DNA of 64,000 nucleotides from Fimbriimonadaceae bacterium (GTDB lineage: Bacteria > Armatimonadota > UBA10988): contig JADZEX010000033.1 of the NCBI GenBank assembly GCA_020850355.1, positions 49,764-113,763 of the forward strand, in the 5' to 3' direction. Positions 55,747 through 64,000 of the stretch are shown here, in pieces; position 1 is the stretch's first letter; each line of letters begins with the position of its first letter. The position numbers and the translations under genes are program-made. The notes under the pieces are model-generated. The model searched no databases. It had not been told where the DNA came from and was given only the letters and a program-made list of their open reading frames with translations.

Positions 55747-56649
55747 ATGTCAGCGACCGTCGGTCAAGGGGATCTGCAAGTTACCACTCTGAACGGCCTG
55801 GGTCCGCCGCCCGGCTCGGCGGCGGACCTTGACCGGATCTACCAGTACGTCGTCCGAATCGGGGCGGAGGCGCAGGCCTGGTACCTGCAGAAGAAGTCCC
55901 GCCCGGCCACGTTCGCCTGTAGCTTTCGCTTGTGGGCGTCGTTGATGGCTGCCCTCGGGGCGCTGCTGCCGCTGATCGACGGGCTGGTGCAGAGCTACTC
56001 CAGCCACCGCATTCCCCCGATGTGGGCTTCGGTGGCGATCCTCCTGGCGGGGGCGTTGTTGGGCATGGACAAAGCCTTCGGCACCACCAGCCGCTGGATG
56101 CGGATGGTGACCACCGCGATGAAGCTGCGCAGCATCGGGGTCGCGTTCGAGCTGGATTGGGCGGCGGCGCGGGCGGCGCTGGGGGAGCGCGAGCCCACCG
56201 CTGCGGAGGCGGTCCAGTTGATCCACCTGGCGCGGCAGGCCGCGAGCCGGATCTGTGGGGCGATCGAAAGCGAGACGGCCTCCTGGGCGCAGGACCTGGT
56301 GGCGAGCCTCAAGGAGCTGGACAAGCCCCCAGGTGGGCGAGGCTGGACCGACCCGCCGCGGCCGGAGCCACCGACTGCGACCGTGGGACCAACCGGCGCG
56401 GTGCGAGTCGAGATCACCAACCACACCGCAGAGGATGACGGTTGGTCGCTGACCATCGGCGAGATCAAGGTGCAGTCGGTTGCGGGCGATCTGGTGGTGC
56501 TGGCCAACGTCCCGGAGGGCCAACTCGCGCTGCAGGCGTGCCCGGCACGCGATGGGGCCAGGCGAGCCGTCGAGCAGCAGGTGACCATCGTCGGCGGCGA
56601 GACCACCGTCGTCAAGCTGGAGTGGCCAGCCCTCCCGGCCGCGCCGTGA
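55747..56649 (+). CDS. SLATT-like two-TM membrane protein with C-terminal beta-rich domain
   Basis: DRIYQYVVRIGAEAQAWYLQKKSRPATFACSFRLWASLMAALGALLPLIDG...MWASVAILLAGALLGMDKAFGTTSRWMRMVTTAMKLRSIGVAFELDWAAARAAL; C-term VRVEITNHTAEDDGWSLTIGEIKVQSVAGDLVVLANVPEGQLALQA. Confidence 0.6.
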   Translation: MSATVGQGDLQVTTLNGLGPPPGSAADLDRIYQYVVRIGAEAQAWYLQKKSRPATFACSFRLWASLMAALGALLPLIDGLVQSYSSHRIPPMWASVAILLAGALLGMDKAFGTTSRWMRMVTTAMKLRSIGVAFELDWAAARAALGEREPTAAEAVQLIHLARQAASRICGAIESETASWAQDLVASLKELDKPPGGRGWTDPPRPEPPTATVGPTGAVRVEITNHTAEDDGWSLTIGEIKVQSVAGDLVVLANVPEGQLALQACPARDGARRAVEQQVTIVGGETTVVKLEWPALPAAP

Positions 56650-56708
56650 TCCGCTCCCCGCAGCGCCTCGTGCGGCAGCCGTAGCTTACGGCGGCAGGCC
56701 CGGCCGGC
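56646..56708 (+). repeat. Right copy of 63-bp direct repeat
   Basis: gtgatccgctccccgcagcgcctcgtgcggcagccgtagcttacggcggcaggcccggccggc. Confidence 0.92.
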
Positions 56709-57957
56709 GGATCGGCGGCACTGGCTGCAGGACCGCTGCCAGGTCGGGATCGAGGCGCTGCTGGTGGACCCGGTCGGCGAGCTCGGCGACCGCGGCGCAA
56801 GCCAGTTGGGTGGCGTCGCAGGCCGTCGTCGGGGGCAGGCTGCGGGGCAGGTCCCAGCGCTCGATGCCTGTGCCGGCGGGCAGTTCTGGCCAGGTCGCGG
56901 CGTGCTCGCCGGCCACTGCGGCCAGGTAGGCCCGGTCGGGATTCAGGCGCACCCAACGCGCCGCCGCGGCGCGCCAGCCGGACCAGGCGGCCCAGAGGTG
57001 CGGATGGTCGGGCGCCGCCTGCTGGTGATCCGGCTCCTGGCCCAGGACCATCGCCAGCAACTCCGGACGGTTGACCACCGCCCGCGCGAAGTTGCCCGCG
57101 GCGTTGCGGCGAGCCCAGAACTCAGCGGCTTCGGCCGCGCGCAGCAGGTGCGCCGGCCAGTCGGGCAGCAGTTGGCGCTGGGCGGCCGCCTGCAACAGGC
57201 CGGTCGGGTAGACGTAGCGCGGCAGCGCGCCGCCGCCCGGTGCCGGCAGCGCCGCCGGCACGAGGTCGGTCGGGCTGGCTTGCCCGTCGCGGTTGGTGTC
57301 GAGGTAGAAGGCCCCGTAGACCAGCCCCCCGCTGCCCGGCAGGGCCAGCCCCGGGGCGAAGCGCAGGACGGCCCAGTCGACCTCGCCGGTGAGCGGGTCG
57401 TAGGCACTCAGCGCGCCGTCGCCCAGGCCACCGCAGAGCACCGTCGGGGCGCCGTCGCCGACTGGCGTCTCCCAGGTGGCGACCCAGGCCACGCCCTGCA
57501 CAGCGCGGTCCTGCTCGGCCAGCACCAGCACGGCGCTGTTGCCGCCGTTGTCCCAGCCCAGCAGCCCGACGGCGCGGACCGCCGGCTGCAGCGGCGCGGC
57601 GATCTGCGGCAACCGCCGGCCGTCGCTGGCGGCCAGGTCGCCCTGGGCGAAGCGGATCACCTGCGCCAGCACGGCGGTGGCGCGCGGCCCGCGGAGGTCG
57701 GACAGCGTGCCGGCGGGGAACTCGAAGCGCAGGTCGACGCAGCCCAGGGCGGCCAGCGGGGCCGCCAGCCGGCGGCGGTCACCGGGCCCCCAGCCGCCCG
57801 GAACCTGCACCGCCACCGGCGCCACCGCGCCGTACCGGCCCGCGGCCGGCAGCGCCAGGCGGACGGCGATGCTGAGGTCGCCCGCGGGCAACGTCAGGTC
57901 GACCTCACGCACCGCGGGGGCCAGGCCGCAGAGCAACGCCAACAGGAGGCCGGTCAC
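56686..57957 (-). CDS. Secreted alpha/beta-hydrolase-like protein
   Basis: GTG start overlapping the preceding stop; LLALLCGLAPAVREVDLTLPAGDLSIAVRLALPAAGRYGAVAPVAVQVPGGWG; VGLLGWDNGGNSAVLVL nucleophile-elbow-like (atypical). Confidence 0.5.
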   Translation of the reverse strand: MTGLLLALLCGLAPAVREVDLTLPAGDLSIAVRLALPAAGRYGAVAPVAVQVPGGWGPGDRRRLAAPLAALGCVDLRFEFPAGTLSDLRGPRATAVLAQVIRFAQGDLAASDGRRLPQIAAPLQPAVRAVGLLGWDNGGNSAVLVLAEQDRAVQGVAWVATWETPVGDGAPTVLCGGLGDGALSAYDPLTGEVDWAVLRFAPGLALPGSGGLVYGAFYLDTNRDGQASPTDLVPAALPAPGGGALPRYVYPTGLLQAAAQRQLLPDWPAHLLRAAEAAEFWARRNAAGNFARAVVNRPELLAMVLGQEPDHQQAAPDHPHLWAAWSGWRAAAARWVRLNPDRAYLAAVAGEHAATWPELPAGTGIERWDLPRSLPPTTACDATQLACAAVAELADRVHQQRLDPDLAAVLQPVPPIRRPGLPP

Positions 57958-58943
57958 CGCGGGATCTCCATCCAAACCGCACGCTCGGCGGCCTCCCGCG
58001 CGCGCAGCACAACGTCGGTGAGCTGGTAGCAGTCGGCCGCGCTGATGGGGTGCTCGCCGCGGCCGGCGAGTTCGTCCAAGAAGGACCCGAACAGGCTGCC
58101 CGTGGCGTTGGCGGGCAGCTCCCGCGGCTCGCCCTGGGCCGGCAGCAGGGTCACCTTGCCGCCGATCGTCTCGATCACGCCCCGCTCGCCAGCCAGCCGC
58201 AGGCGGTCGTCGCCGTGGCTCGCGGCGCTGCCAGGTCGCAGGTAGTCCAGCCGCACATCGGCCAGCGCGCCATTGGCGGTCTGCAGCAGCAGCGTGGCGG
58301 TCTCCTCCATCTGGCCAGCCCCCGGCAGGCCGCTGTTGCGCTGCTGCGCGGCGACTCGCACGAACCGTTCGCCGCTGGTCCACTGCAGCAGGTCCAGCGG
58401 GTGGATGCCGATGTAGGGGATGGTCCCGCCGAAAGTCGCCGGCTGCTGCATCCAGGCCGGCCGCTGTCCGCGCTTGTAGGACTTCTGGCCGGACAGCAAC
58501 AACGGCCGGCCGATGGCCCCGGCCGTCACCTCGCGGCGGATCGCCTGATAGGGCCCCTCGAAGCGCATCGTCAGCAGCATCGACAGCCGCACCCCGGCCG
58601 CCGTGATGGCCGTGCGCACCCGGTCGAGGTCGGCCAACTGAATCGTCAACGGCTTCTCGGCGACGATCTGCCAGCCCCGTTGGGCCGCCGCGAGGAGGTG
58701 CTCCGCCCGTGAAGCGTTGTCTTCGGCCAGCACCACAATCTGAACGTCGCGGTGCGCCAGCAGTTCGTCCAAGTTGGGCGTCACCAGCGTCTGCGGATCG
58801 ACCGCCGGGTGGCTCTTGAAGCGGTTCAACGCGCCGCCGTCGTCATCCCAGACGGCCGCCAGCCGCACCTCCTCGCGGCGGACGATTTCGTCCAGGCAGG
58901 TGCTCTGGTGGCCCTTCAGGCCGATCAGCGCGACATTCGTCAT
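57954..58943 (-). CDS. Gfo/Idh/MocA-family oxidoreductase
   Basis: MTNVALIGLKGHQSTCLDEIVRREEVRLAAVWDDD; IVAEKPLTIQLADLDRVRTAI; GGTIPYIGIHPLDLLQWTSG. Confidence 0.93.
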   Translation of the reverse strand: MTNVALIGLKGHQSTCLDEIVRREEVRLAAVWDDDGGALNRFKSHPAVDPQTLVTPNLDELLAHRDVQIVVLAEDNASRAEHLLAAAQRGWQIVAEKPLTIQLADLDRVRTAITAAGVRLSMLLTMRFEGPYQAIRREVTAGAIGRPLLLSGQKSYKRGQRPAWMQQPATFGGTIPYIGIHPLDLLQWTSGERFVRVAAQQRNSGLPGAGQMEETATLLLQTANGALADVRLDYLRPGSAASHGDDRLRLAGERGVIETIGGKVTLLPAQGEPRELPANATGSLFGSFLDELAGRGEHPISAADCYQLTDVVLRAREAAERAVWMEIPR

Positions 58944-59860
58944 GAGCCCTTCTCCGTGGCCGCGGCCAGGTCACCGGCCAGCAGCTCGAGGTCGAACGCC
59001 TCCAACCGGACCCGACAATCGTAGTACGTCAGCGTCACGCCGACCAGCCGCAGCGGGTCGACCAGCAGGATCCCCAACTGCGTCGCCAGCGCGGTCAGCA
59101 GCGCGCTGCCGGGCGACCCATCGAGGCCAGCGGCGCCGCCCAGGAGCGTCGCGGGCAGGCGCACGTAGGCGGTCAGCAGCAACACCAGCAGTTGCAGCAC
59201 GCCGTAGAGCGCCAGGATCCGCCCGCGGCACGGCCAGGCCAGGTCGAGGCTGCGCCAGAGACCGCCCCAGCGACGCCCTTCGAGCACCACCGCCGCCGGC
59301 ACGAAGCCACAGACCGTGCTGTAGGCCAGCAGGACCAGCGCCAGCGCGGGCACCCACAGCACCGTCGCCAGCCCGACCACCGCGGCCAGTTGCTGTTCAC
59401 CACCGCTCCAGCGCAGCAACGCCAGGCTCGCCAGCACGACCAGCACCAGGACCAGCAGCAGCAGCCCGAGCAGCGGGCCGGTCAGCAGCGCCAGCAGCCC
59501 GACCAGCGGCCGCGCCTGCCGCCACACGCCGCGGTAAGCCGCCAGCACACTGGTCGGCCGGCCGAGGTAGCGCTCGGAGACCGCGATGGTCAGCGCGCCG
59601 GTCGCCAGCGGCGACAGCAGCACGGTGTGCAGCACGAACAGCGCCAGACCGAGGCCGGCGGTGAGCAGCGTCGCCGGCTCACCGGCGGCGCCGGGGGCGG
59701 TGGTCAGCGAGCGCACCATCAACGGCGTGGCCAGAGCCACAAACGGCAGCGCCGCGACGGCGTAGATGCCCAGGAAGGTGGGCAGGTTGCGACGGTACAG
59801 CTCGACGCTGTGGTCGAGCAGTTCCCCGACACTCCGTGGCCGCAGCCGCTGGGCGCTCAT
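58940..59860 (-). CDS. Multi-pass membrane protein (glycerophosphodiesterase membrane-domain-like)
   Basis: LRPRSVGELLDHSVELYRRNLPTFLGIYAVAALPFVAL; repeated TM helices; C-terminal DPLRLVGVTLTYYDCRVRLEAFDLELL. Confidence 0.75.
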   Translation of the reverse strand: MSAQRLRPRSVGELLDHSVELYRRNLPTFLGIYAVAALPFVALATPLMVRSLTTAPGAAGEPATLLTAGLGLALFVLHTVLLSPLATGALTIAVSERYLGRPTSVLAAYRGVWRQARPLVGLLALLTGPLLGLLLLVLVLVVLASLALLRWSGGEQQLAAVVGLATVLWVPALALVLLAYSTVCGFVPAAVVLEGRRWGGLWRSLDLAWPCRGRILALYGVLQLLVLLLTAYVRLPATLLGGAAGLDGSPGSALLTALATQLGILLVDPLRLVGVTLTYYDCRVRLEAFDLELLAGDLAAATEKGS

Positions 59861-59902
59861 CGCCGCCTGCTTCGGGCCGCCGCCCGGCAGCCCTCCTGCC
59901 GC

Positions 59903-61702
59903 TCAGGCCTGCAGCCGCCAGTAGGCGCCACGCGCGGCCAGCAGTTCGGCGTGGGTGCCGCGCTCGACGATCCGGCCAGCGTCGATCACCAGGATCTGGT
60001 CGGCCTGCCGAATCGTGCTCAGGCGATGCGCGATCACGAAGCTGGTACGGCCAGCCATCAGTCGCAGCATCGCCTCCTGCACCTGCACCTCGGTGCGCGT
60101 GTCGACGCTGCTGGTGGCCTCGTCCAGGATCAAGACCGCCGGGTCGGCCAGCAGGGCGCGGGCGATCGCCAGGAGCTGGCGCTGGCCCTGGCTGAGGTTG
60201 TTGGCTGCCTCCGACAGCGGCGTCTCATAGCCGTGGGGCAGGTGCCGGATGAAACCCGCGGCGTTGGCCAGTTCGGCGGCCTGCTCGACCTCGGCGTCGG
60301 TGGCATCGAGGCGGCCGTAGCGGATGTTCTCGCGGACGGTGTCGGCGAACAGGAAGGTGTCCTGCAGCACAATCCCCAGCGCTCGCCGCAAGTCGGCCTT
60401 CGGGATGGTCGCCAACGCGCGGCCGTCGATGCTGACGAGGCCGGCATCGATCTCGTAGAACCGCGTCAGCAGGTTGATGATGGTCGTCTTGCCGGCACCG
60501 GTGTGGCCGACCAGGGCGATCATCTGCCCCGGCGCGGCGCGGAAGCTGACCTCGCGCAGCACCGGCTGGGCCGGGTCGTAGCCGAAGGTGACGTCCTCGA
60601 AGACGACCTCGCCGCGGACCGCGCCGAGCGCGGCGACGGTCGGCGCGGCGTCGCAGTCGGCCGGCTCGTCGAGCACCTCGAAGACCCGCTCGGCGCCGGC
60701 CAGGGCCTGCTGCACCAGACCGTAAAGGTTGGCAATCTCCAGGACCGGCCGGGTGAACTGCTGGCTGTAACCGATGAACGCCGCGACCAGCCCGACGGTG
60801 GCCTGGCCACGGATCACCAGGTAGCCGCCAACGCCGGCCAGAATCGCGAACCCGCAGTTGCGCATGAACTGCATACTGGGCCCGATGATGCCGATCAGCA
60901 GGCTGGCCCGCAGGGCAACCTGCCGCAGCCGCTGGTTGGCCTCTTCGAACGCCGCAATGGCCTGCGGTTCGTGGCGGCAGACCAGGATCACGCGCTGCCC
61001 GGCGACGGTCTCCTCGACCAGCCCGTTGAGCTCGCCGAGCACCGCCTGGCGGTCGCGGAAGCCCTGCCGGGTGGCCTTCGCGAGGGCCCGCGTGGTGAGC
61101 AGGATCACCGGCAAGGTGACCACGCTGGCGAGCGCCAGATGCCAGTTCAGGCTGAGCATCACGACCGCCGCGCCGACGATGCTAAGCAGACTGGCGAAGA
61201 GCTGCGTGACCTGCTCGCCGAGCGTGCTGCTGACCAGTTCGGTGTCGTTGGTCAGGCGGCTCATCAAGTCGCCGTGCGGGCGCTGGTCGAAGAAGCGCAG
61301 CGGCAGCCGTTGGAGGTGGGCGAACAGCTCGCCGCGGATCTGCCGCACGGCGCGCTGCGAGACGCGGATCATCAGCAGCGCCTGCACCCAGCCGCAGAGC
61401 GTGTTGGCCAGGTGGACGCTCAGCAAGACCGCCAGAACGTGTGCCAGCCGGCTGAGATTGTGGGCCCGGATGCCCTGGTCGATGGCCTGGCTGACCAGAT
61501 AAGGCCCACCCAGGCTGAGCCCGGAGGTCACTGCCGTGAGCAGCAGCGCGGCCGCCAGCGGGGTGCGGTAAGGCAACAGGTAGCGCCCCAACCGGCGCGC
61601 CGCGCCACGGGCGTCGCTGGCGCTGGCGCCGCCGAACCCGGCCATGAACCGGCCCGGGCCGATGGCCGGCGCTTCGCGGCTGCGGCGGGGGGCGCTGCTC
61701 AT
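59903..61702 (-). CDS. ABC transporter, fused permease/ATPase (exporter half 1)
   Basis: ALVGHTGAGKTTIINLLTRFYEID; LSQGQRQLLAIARALLADPAVLILDEATSSVDTRTE; FVIAHRLSTI. Confidence 0.97.
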   Translation of the reverse strand: MSSAPRRSREAPAIGPGRFMAGFGGASASDARGAARRLGRYLLPYRTPLAAALLLTAVTSGLSLGGPYLVSQAIDQGIRAHNLSRLAHVLAVLLSVHLANTLCGWVQALLMIRVSQRAVRQIRGELFAHLQRLPLRFFDQRPHGDLMSRLTNDTELVSSTLGEQVTQLFASLLSIVGAAVVMLSLNWHLALASVVTLPVILLTTRALAKATRQGFRDRQAVLGELNGLVEETVAGQRVILVCRHEPQAIAAFEEANQRLRQVALRASLLIGIIGPSMQFMRNCGFAILAGVGGYLVIRGQATVGLVAAFIGYSQQFTRPVLEIANLYGLVQQALAGAERVFEVLDEPADCDAAPTVAALGAVRGEVVFEDVTFGYDPAQPVLREVSFRAAPGQMIALVGHTGAGKTTIINLLTRFYEIDAGLVSIDGRALATIPKADLRRALGIVLQDTFLFADTVRENIRYGRLDATDAEVEQAAELANAAGFIRHLPHGYETPLSEAANNLSQGQRQLLAIARALLADPAVLILDEATSSVDTRTEVQVQEAMLRLMAGRTSFVIAHRLSTIRQADQILVIDAGRIVERGTHAELLAARGAYWRLQA

Positions 61703-63435
61703 GCCAGCTCCTCCCCGACCGCCACCTGCGAGCGGACGATCTCCTGGTAGATCGCGCTGCCGGCGAGCAGTTCGTCGTGGGTGCCGGCCGCCACCAGGCG
61801 GCCATCGTCGAGCACCAGAATCGTGTCGGCCCGGCGCATCGTGTTGACCCGCTGCGCCACCAGCAGCAGCGTCGGATGGTCCGGCCAGGCCGCCAGGCCG
61901 TCCAGGATGGCCGCCTCGGTCAACGCGTCGACGGCGCTGGTGCAGTCATCCAGCAGCAGAATCTGCGGCTGCGCCACCAGCGCCCGGGCAATCGCCAGGC
62001 GCTGCTTCTGACCGCCCGAGAGGTTCACCCCGCGCTGCCCCAGCATCGTCTCGTAACCATCGGGCAGGGCGACGATGAACTCCTCGGCCTGCGCCAGGCG
62101 CGCCGCGGCCTGCAGGTCGGCGTCGCTGGCGGCGGGGTTGCCGTAACGCAGGTTGTCGCGGATGCTGCCCGAGAAGAGCACCGCCTCTTGCAGGCCCAGG
62201 CCGACCAGCCCCCGCAGATCGCGTTGCGCCACCGTCCGGACATCCAGGCCAGCCACCCGCACCGCGCCAGCGCTGACGTCGTAAAGGCGCGGCAGCAGGT
62301 AGAGCAAGGTCGATTTGCCCGAGCCGGTCGACCCGACCACCGCCACGGTGCTACCCGGGGCGAGCGTGCAGGTGAGGTCACTGAGCACTGGCGCCTCGCC
62401 GCCCGGGTGGGTGAAGCTGACGCCCGTCAACTGCACCTCGCGCCCGGCCGGCAGCGGCTGCGGCGAGGCCGGATCCTGCACGGCGGGGACCGTCTCCAGC
62501 AGCTCCAGCAGGCGGCTGGAGGAGGCCTCGGCGCGGGTCACCTGCATCAGCAACATGCCGACCCAGAGCAGCGAGAAGAGCATGTCGGTGAGGTAGTTCA
62601 GAAACGCCAGGATGGCGCCCACCGGCAACACGTTGCGGGCGACCAGGTGGCCGCCGAACCAGAGCGCGCCGACCAGGCCGGCGTTGACCAGCAGCATCAG
62701 CAGCGGTCGCAGCCCGGCCAGCAGACTGGCCGCCTCGACTCCGGCCGCCTGCAAGCTGCCGCTGGCCGTCTCGAAGCGGCCCACTTCGTGCTCGCTGCGG
62801 ACGAAGGCCTGCACCACCCGGACCCCCGCGAGGTTCTCCTGAACCACCGCGTTGAGGCGGTCGAGGCGCTCCTGGACGACCTTGAACAGCGGCTGGGCCC
62901 GCACCACGGTGAAGCCGAACAGCGCCACCACCGTCGGCAGCAGCACCGCCAGCAGCGGCCAGAGCTGCGGACAGGTGTGGATCGCCATCAGCAGCGACCC
63001 CAACATCAGCAACGGGGCGCGGACCAGGATCCGCAGGAACATGCCGACGGCGTTCTGGACCTGATCGACATCGTTGGTCAGCCGGGTGATCAGACTGCCC
63101 GTCTCGAAACGGTTGAGGTCGGCCAGGCTGAGCGCCTGGACCTGCCGAAAGACGGCCGCCCGGAGGTCGGTGCCGTAGCCCAGCGAGGCGAAGGTGGCCG
63201 CTACCGTGCAGCCGATCCCACCGACCGCACCCACGGCGGCGATCAGCAACATCAGCGCGCCGGTCCGGCCGATCAGAGCGACGTCGCCCGTGGTGATCCC
63301 CTGGTCGACAATCAACTGCAACAACCGCGGTTGGCAGAGGTCCATCGCCACTTCGAGCGCCATCAGCAGCGGCGCCAGCAGCGCAGCCGTGCGGTACGGT
63401 CGCAGGAATCGGCCGAGCCGGCGAAACGACTTCAT
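61699..63435 (-). CDS. ABC transporter, fused permease/ATPase (exporter half 2)
   Basis: AVVGSTGSGKSTLLYLLPRLYD; LSGGQKQRLAIARALVAQPQILLLDDCTSAVDALTE; overlaps half 1 by 4 nt. Confidence 0.97.
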   Translation of the reverse strand: MKSFRRLGRFLRPYRTAALLAPLLMALEVAMDLCQPRLLQLIVDQGITTGDVALIGRTGALMLLIAAVGAVGGIGCTVAATFASLGYGTDLRAAVFRQVQALSLADLNRFETGSLITRLTNDVDQVQNAVGMFLRILVRAPLLMLGSLLMAIHTCPQLWPLLAVLLPTVVALFGFTVVRAQPLFKVVQERLDRLNAVVQENLAGVRVVQAFVRSEHEVGRFETASGSLQAAGVEAASLLAGLRPLLMLLVNAGLVGALWFGGHLVARNVLPVGAILAFLNYLTDMLFSLLWVGMLLMQVTRAEASSSRLLELLETVPAVQDPASPQPLPAGREVQLTGVSFTHPGGEAPVLSDLTCTLAPGSTVAVVGSTGSGKSTLLYLLPRLYDVSAGAVRVAGLDVRTVAQRDLRGLVGLGLQEAVLFSGSIRDNLRYGNPAASDADLQAAARLAQAEEFIVALPDGYETMLGQRGVNLSGGQKQRLAIARALVAQPQILLLDDCTSAVDALTEAAILDGLAAWPDHPTLLLVAQRVNTMRRADTILVLDDGRLVAAGTHDELLAGSAIYQEIVRSQVAVGEELA

Positions 63436-63491
63436 GCGGACTTCCGCCGCCTAGCATAGCACGGCGCGGGGCTGCCGCCCCAACAAGCCGA

Positions 63492-63519
63492 CGCCCCGCT
63501 GGCAGTTGCCAGCGGGGCG
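63492..63519 (-). terminator. Hairpin downstream of the truncated prepilin gene
   Basis: cgccccgctggca-gt-tgccagcggggcg: 13-bp perfect stem. Confidence 0.6.
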
Positions 63520-63543
63520 CGCAGCATCACCAGGAAGTGTCCG

Positions 63544-63885
63544 CTAGTCGGCTTCGATGGTCTGAAGGGTGCGCACCTGCTGGGCGTTCTCCTTGACCAT
63601 CTCGGTCCGCTTCAGCCACTTCACGTGCCCGTCGCAGAAGGTCACGTTGAGGCCTTCGTTGTGGCGGTCGGGCCAGTAGGTCATCGGCTGATGCGCGGCG
63701 ATGTTGGCCCAGCCGTACTCAAACACACCGGTGAAGTCGACGATGATGGCTGTCCCCGCCACGTCAACCACCTGGGCCAGCGCCCGTCCGTAGGGCGGGT
63801 TGGCGTTGACCCCCGCCACGCCGCTGCCGGCATGGTAGCAGACATTGAAGGCGTAGCCGAGCGCGAGGGTGTGGGCGGGTGCGAG
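63544..63885 (-). pseudogene. C-terminal part of a DUF1559/H-X9-DG prepilin-like protein lacking its N-terminus
   Basis: LAPAHTLALGYAFNVCYHAGSGVAGVNANPPYG...RHNEGLNVTFCDGHVKWLKRTEMV; upstream in-frame TGA at 63886-63888 and no prepilin signal. Confidence 0.7.
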
Positions 63886-63898
63886 TCACAGCGTAGGG

Positions 63899-64000
63899 TC
63901 AGGCGGCGCGGGGCCGGCGGACGGCTGGGTCGGTCAGCTCGTCGGCCAGGACGGTCAGCAGGGCGGTCAGACCGTCGGGGCTCCAGTTCATGCCGGCTCC
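63899..64000 (-). CDS. 3' end of an unidentified gene entering from the right edge
   Basis: Reverse strand ...MNWSPDGLTALLTVLADELTDPAVRRPRAA* with TGA at 63899-63901; too short to classify. Confidence 0.35.
   Translation of the reverse strand, partial: GAGMNWSPDGLTALLTVLADELTDPAVRRPRAA

Noticed and set aside
1-64000. rRNA, tRNA, CRISPR arrays, complete transposases or integrases
   Set aside because: None recognised by eye on either strand; a tRNAscan/Infernal/ISfinder run would be needed to exclude them formally.

Overview
This is a 64 kb, GC-rich, gene-dense chromosomal window. The host looks Armatimonadota-like; this is an inference from the DUF1559/H-X9-DG prepilin that reads [58 protein letters not shown] and from the many secreted carbohydrate-active genes. 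The window holds about 55 supportable CDS. No rRNA, tRNA or CRISPR array was recognised. Main blocks: (i) a translationally coupled minus-strand operon at 0.4-4.8 kb (sulfatase, 2-hydroxyacid dehydrogenase, PflX-like radical SAM, EI24 membrane protein, stand-alone lipoyl-like domain, isochorismatase-like, HAD); (ii) secreted or carbohydrate-related genes; (iii) a minus-strand three-gene defence island at 18.4-26.4 kb (SNF2-family ATPase, Mod-type DNA methyltransferase, type III Res-like helicase-nuclease), with palindromic CTCACGCAGAG elements in both of its intergenic gaps; (iv) a pentapeptide-repeat/HTH region at 39-42.7 kb carrying a visible segmental duplication and a 12-nt G tract; (v) a cassette at 54-56.6 kb (two-domain wall hydrolase plus SLATT-like 2TM protein) bracketed by 63-bp direct repeats that carry the 3' end of the upstream gene, which looks like an insertion scar; (vi) a paired ABC exporter. 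Several genes are visibly decayed: a RelE-like toxin with an in-frame TAG, a copper-amine-oxidase-N-like protein with an in-frame TAG, a truncated prepilin, and frameshift-like lipoproteins. All family calls were made by eye from motifs. No database search was run.
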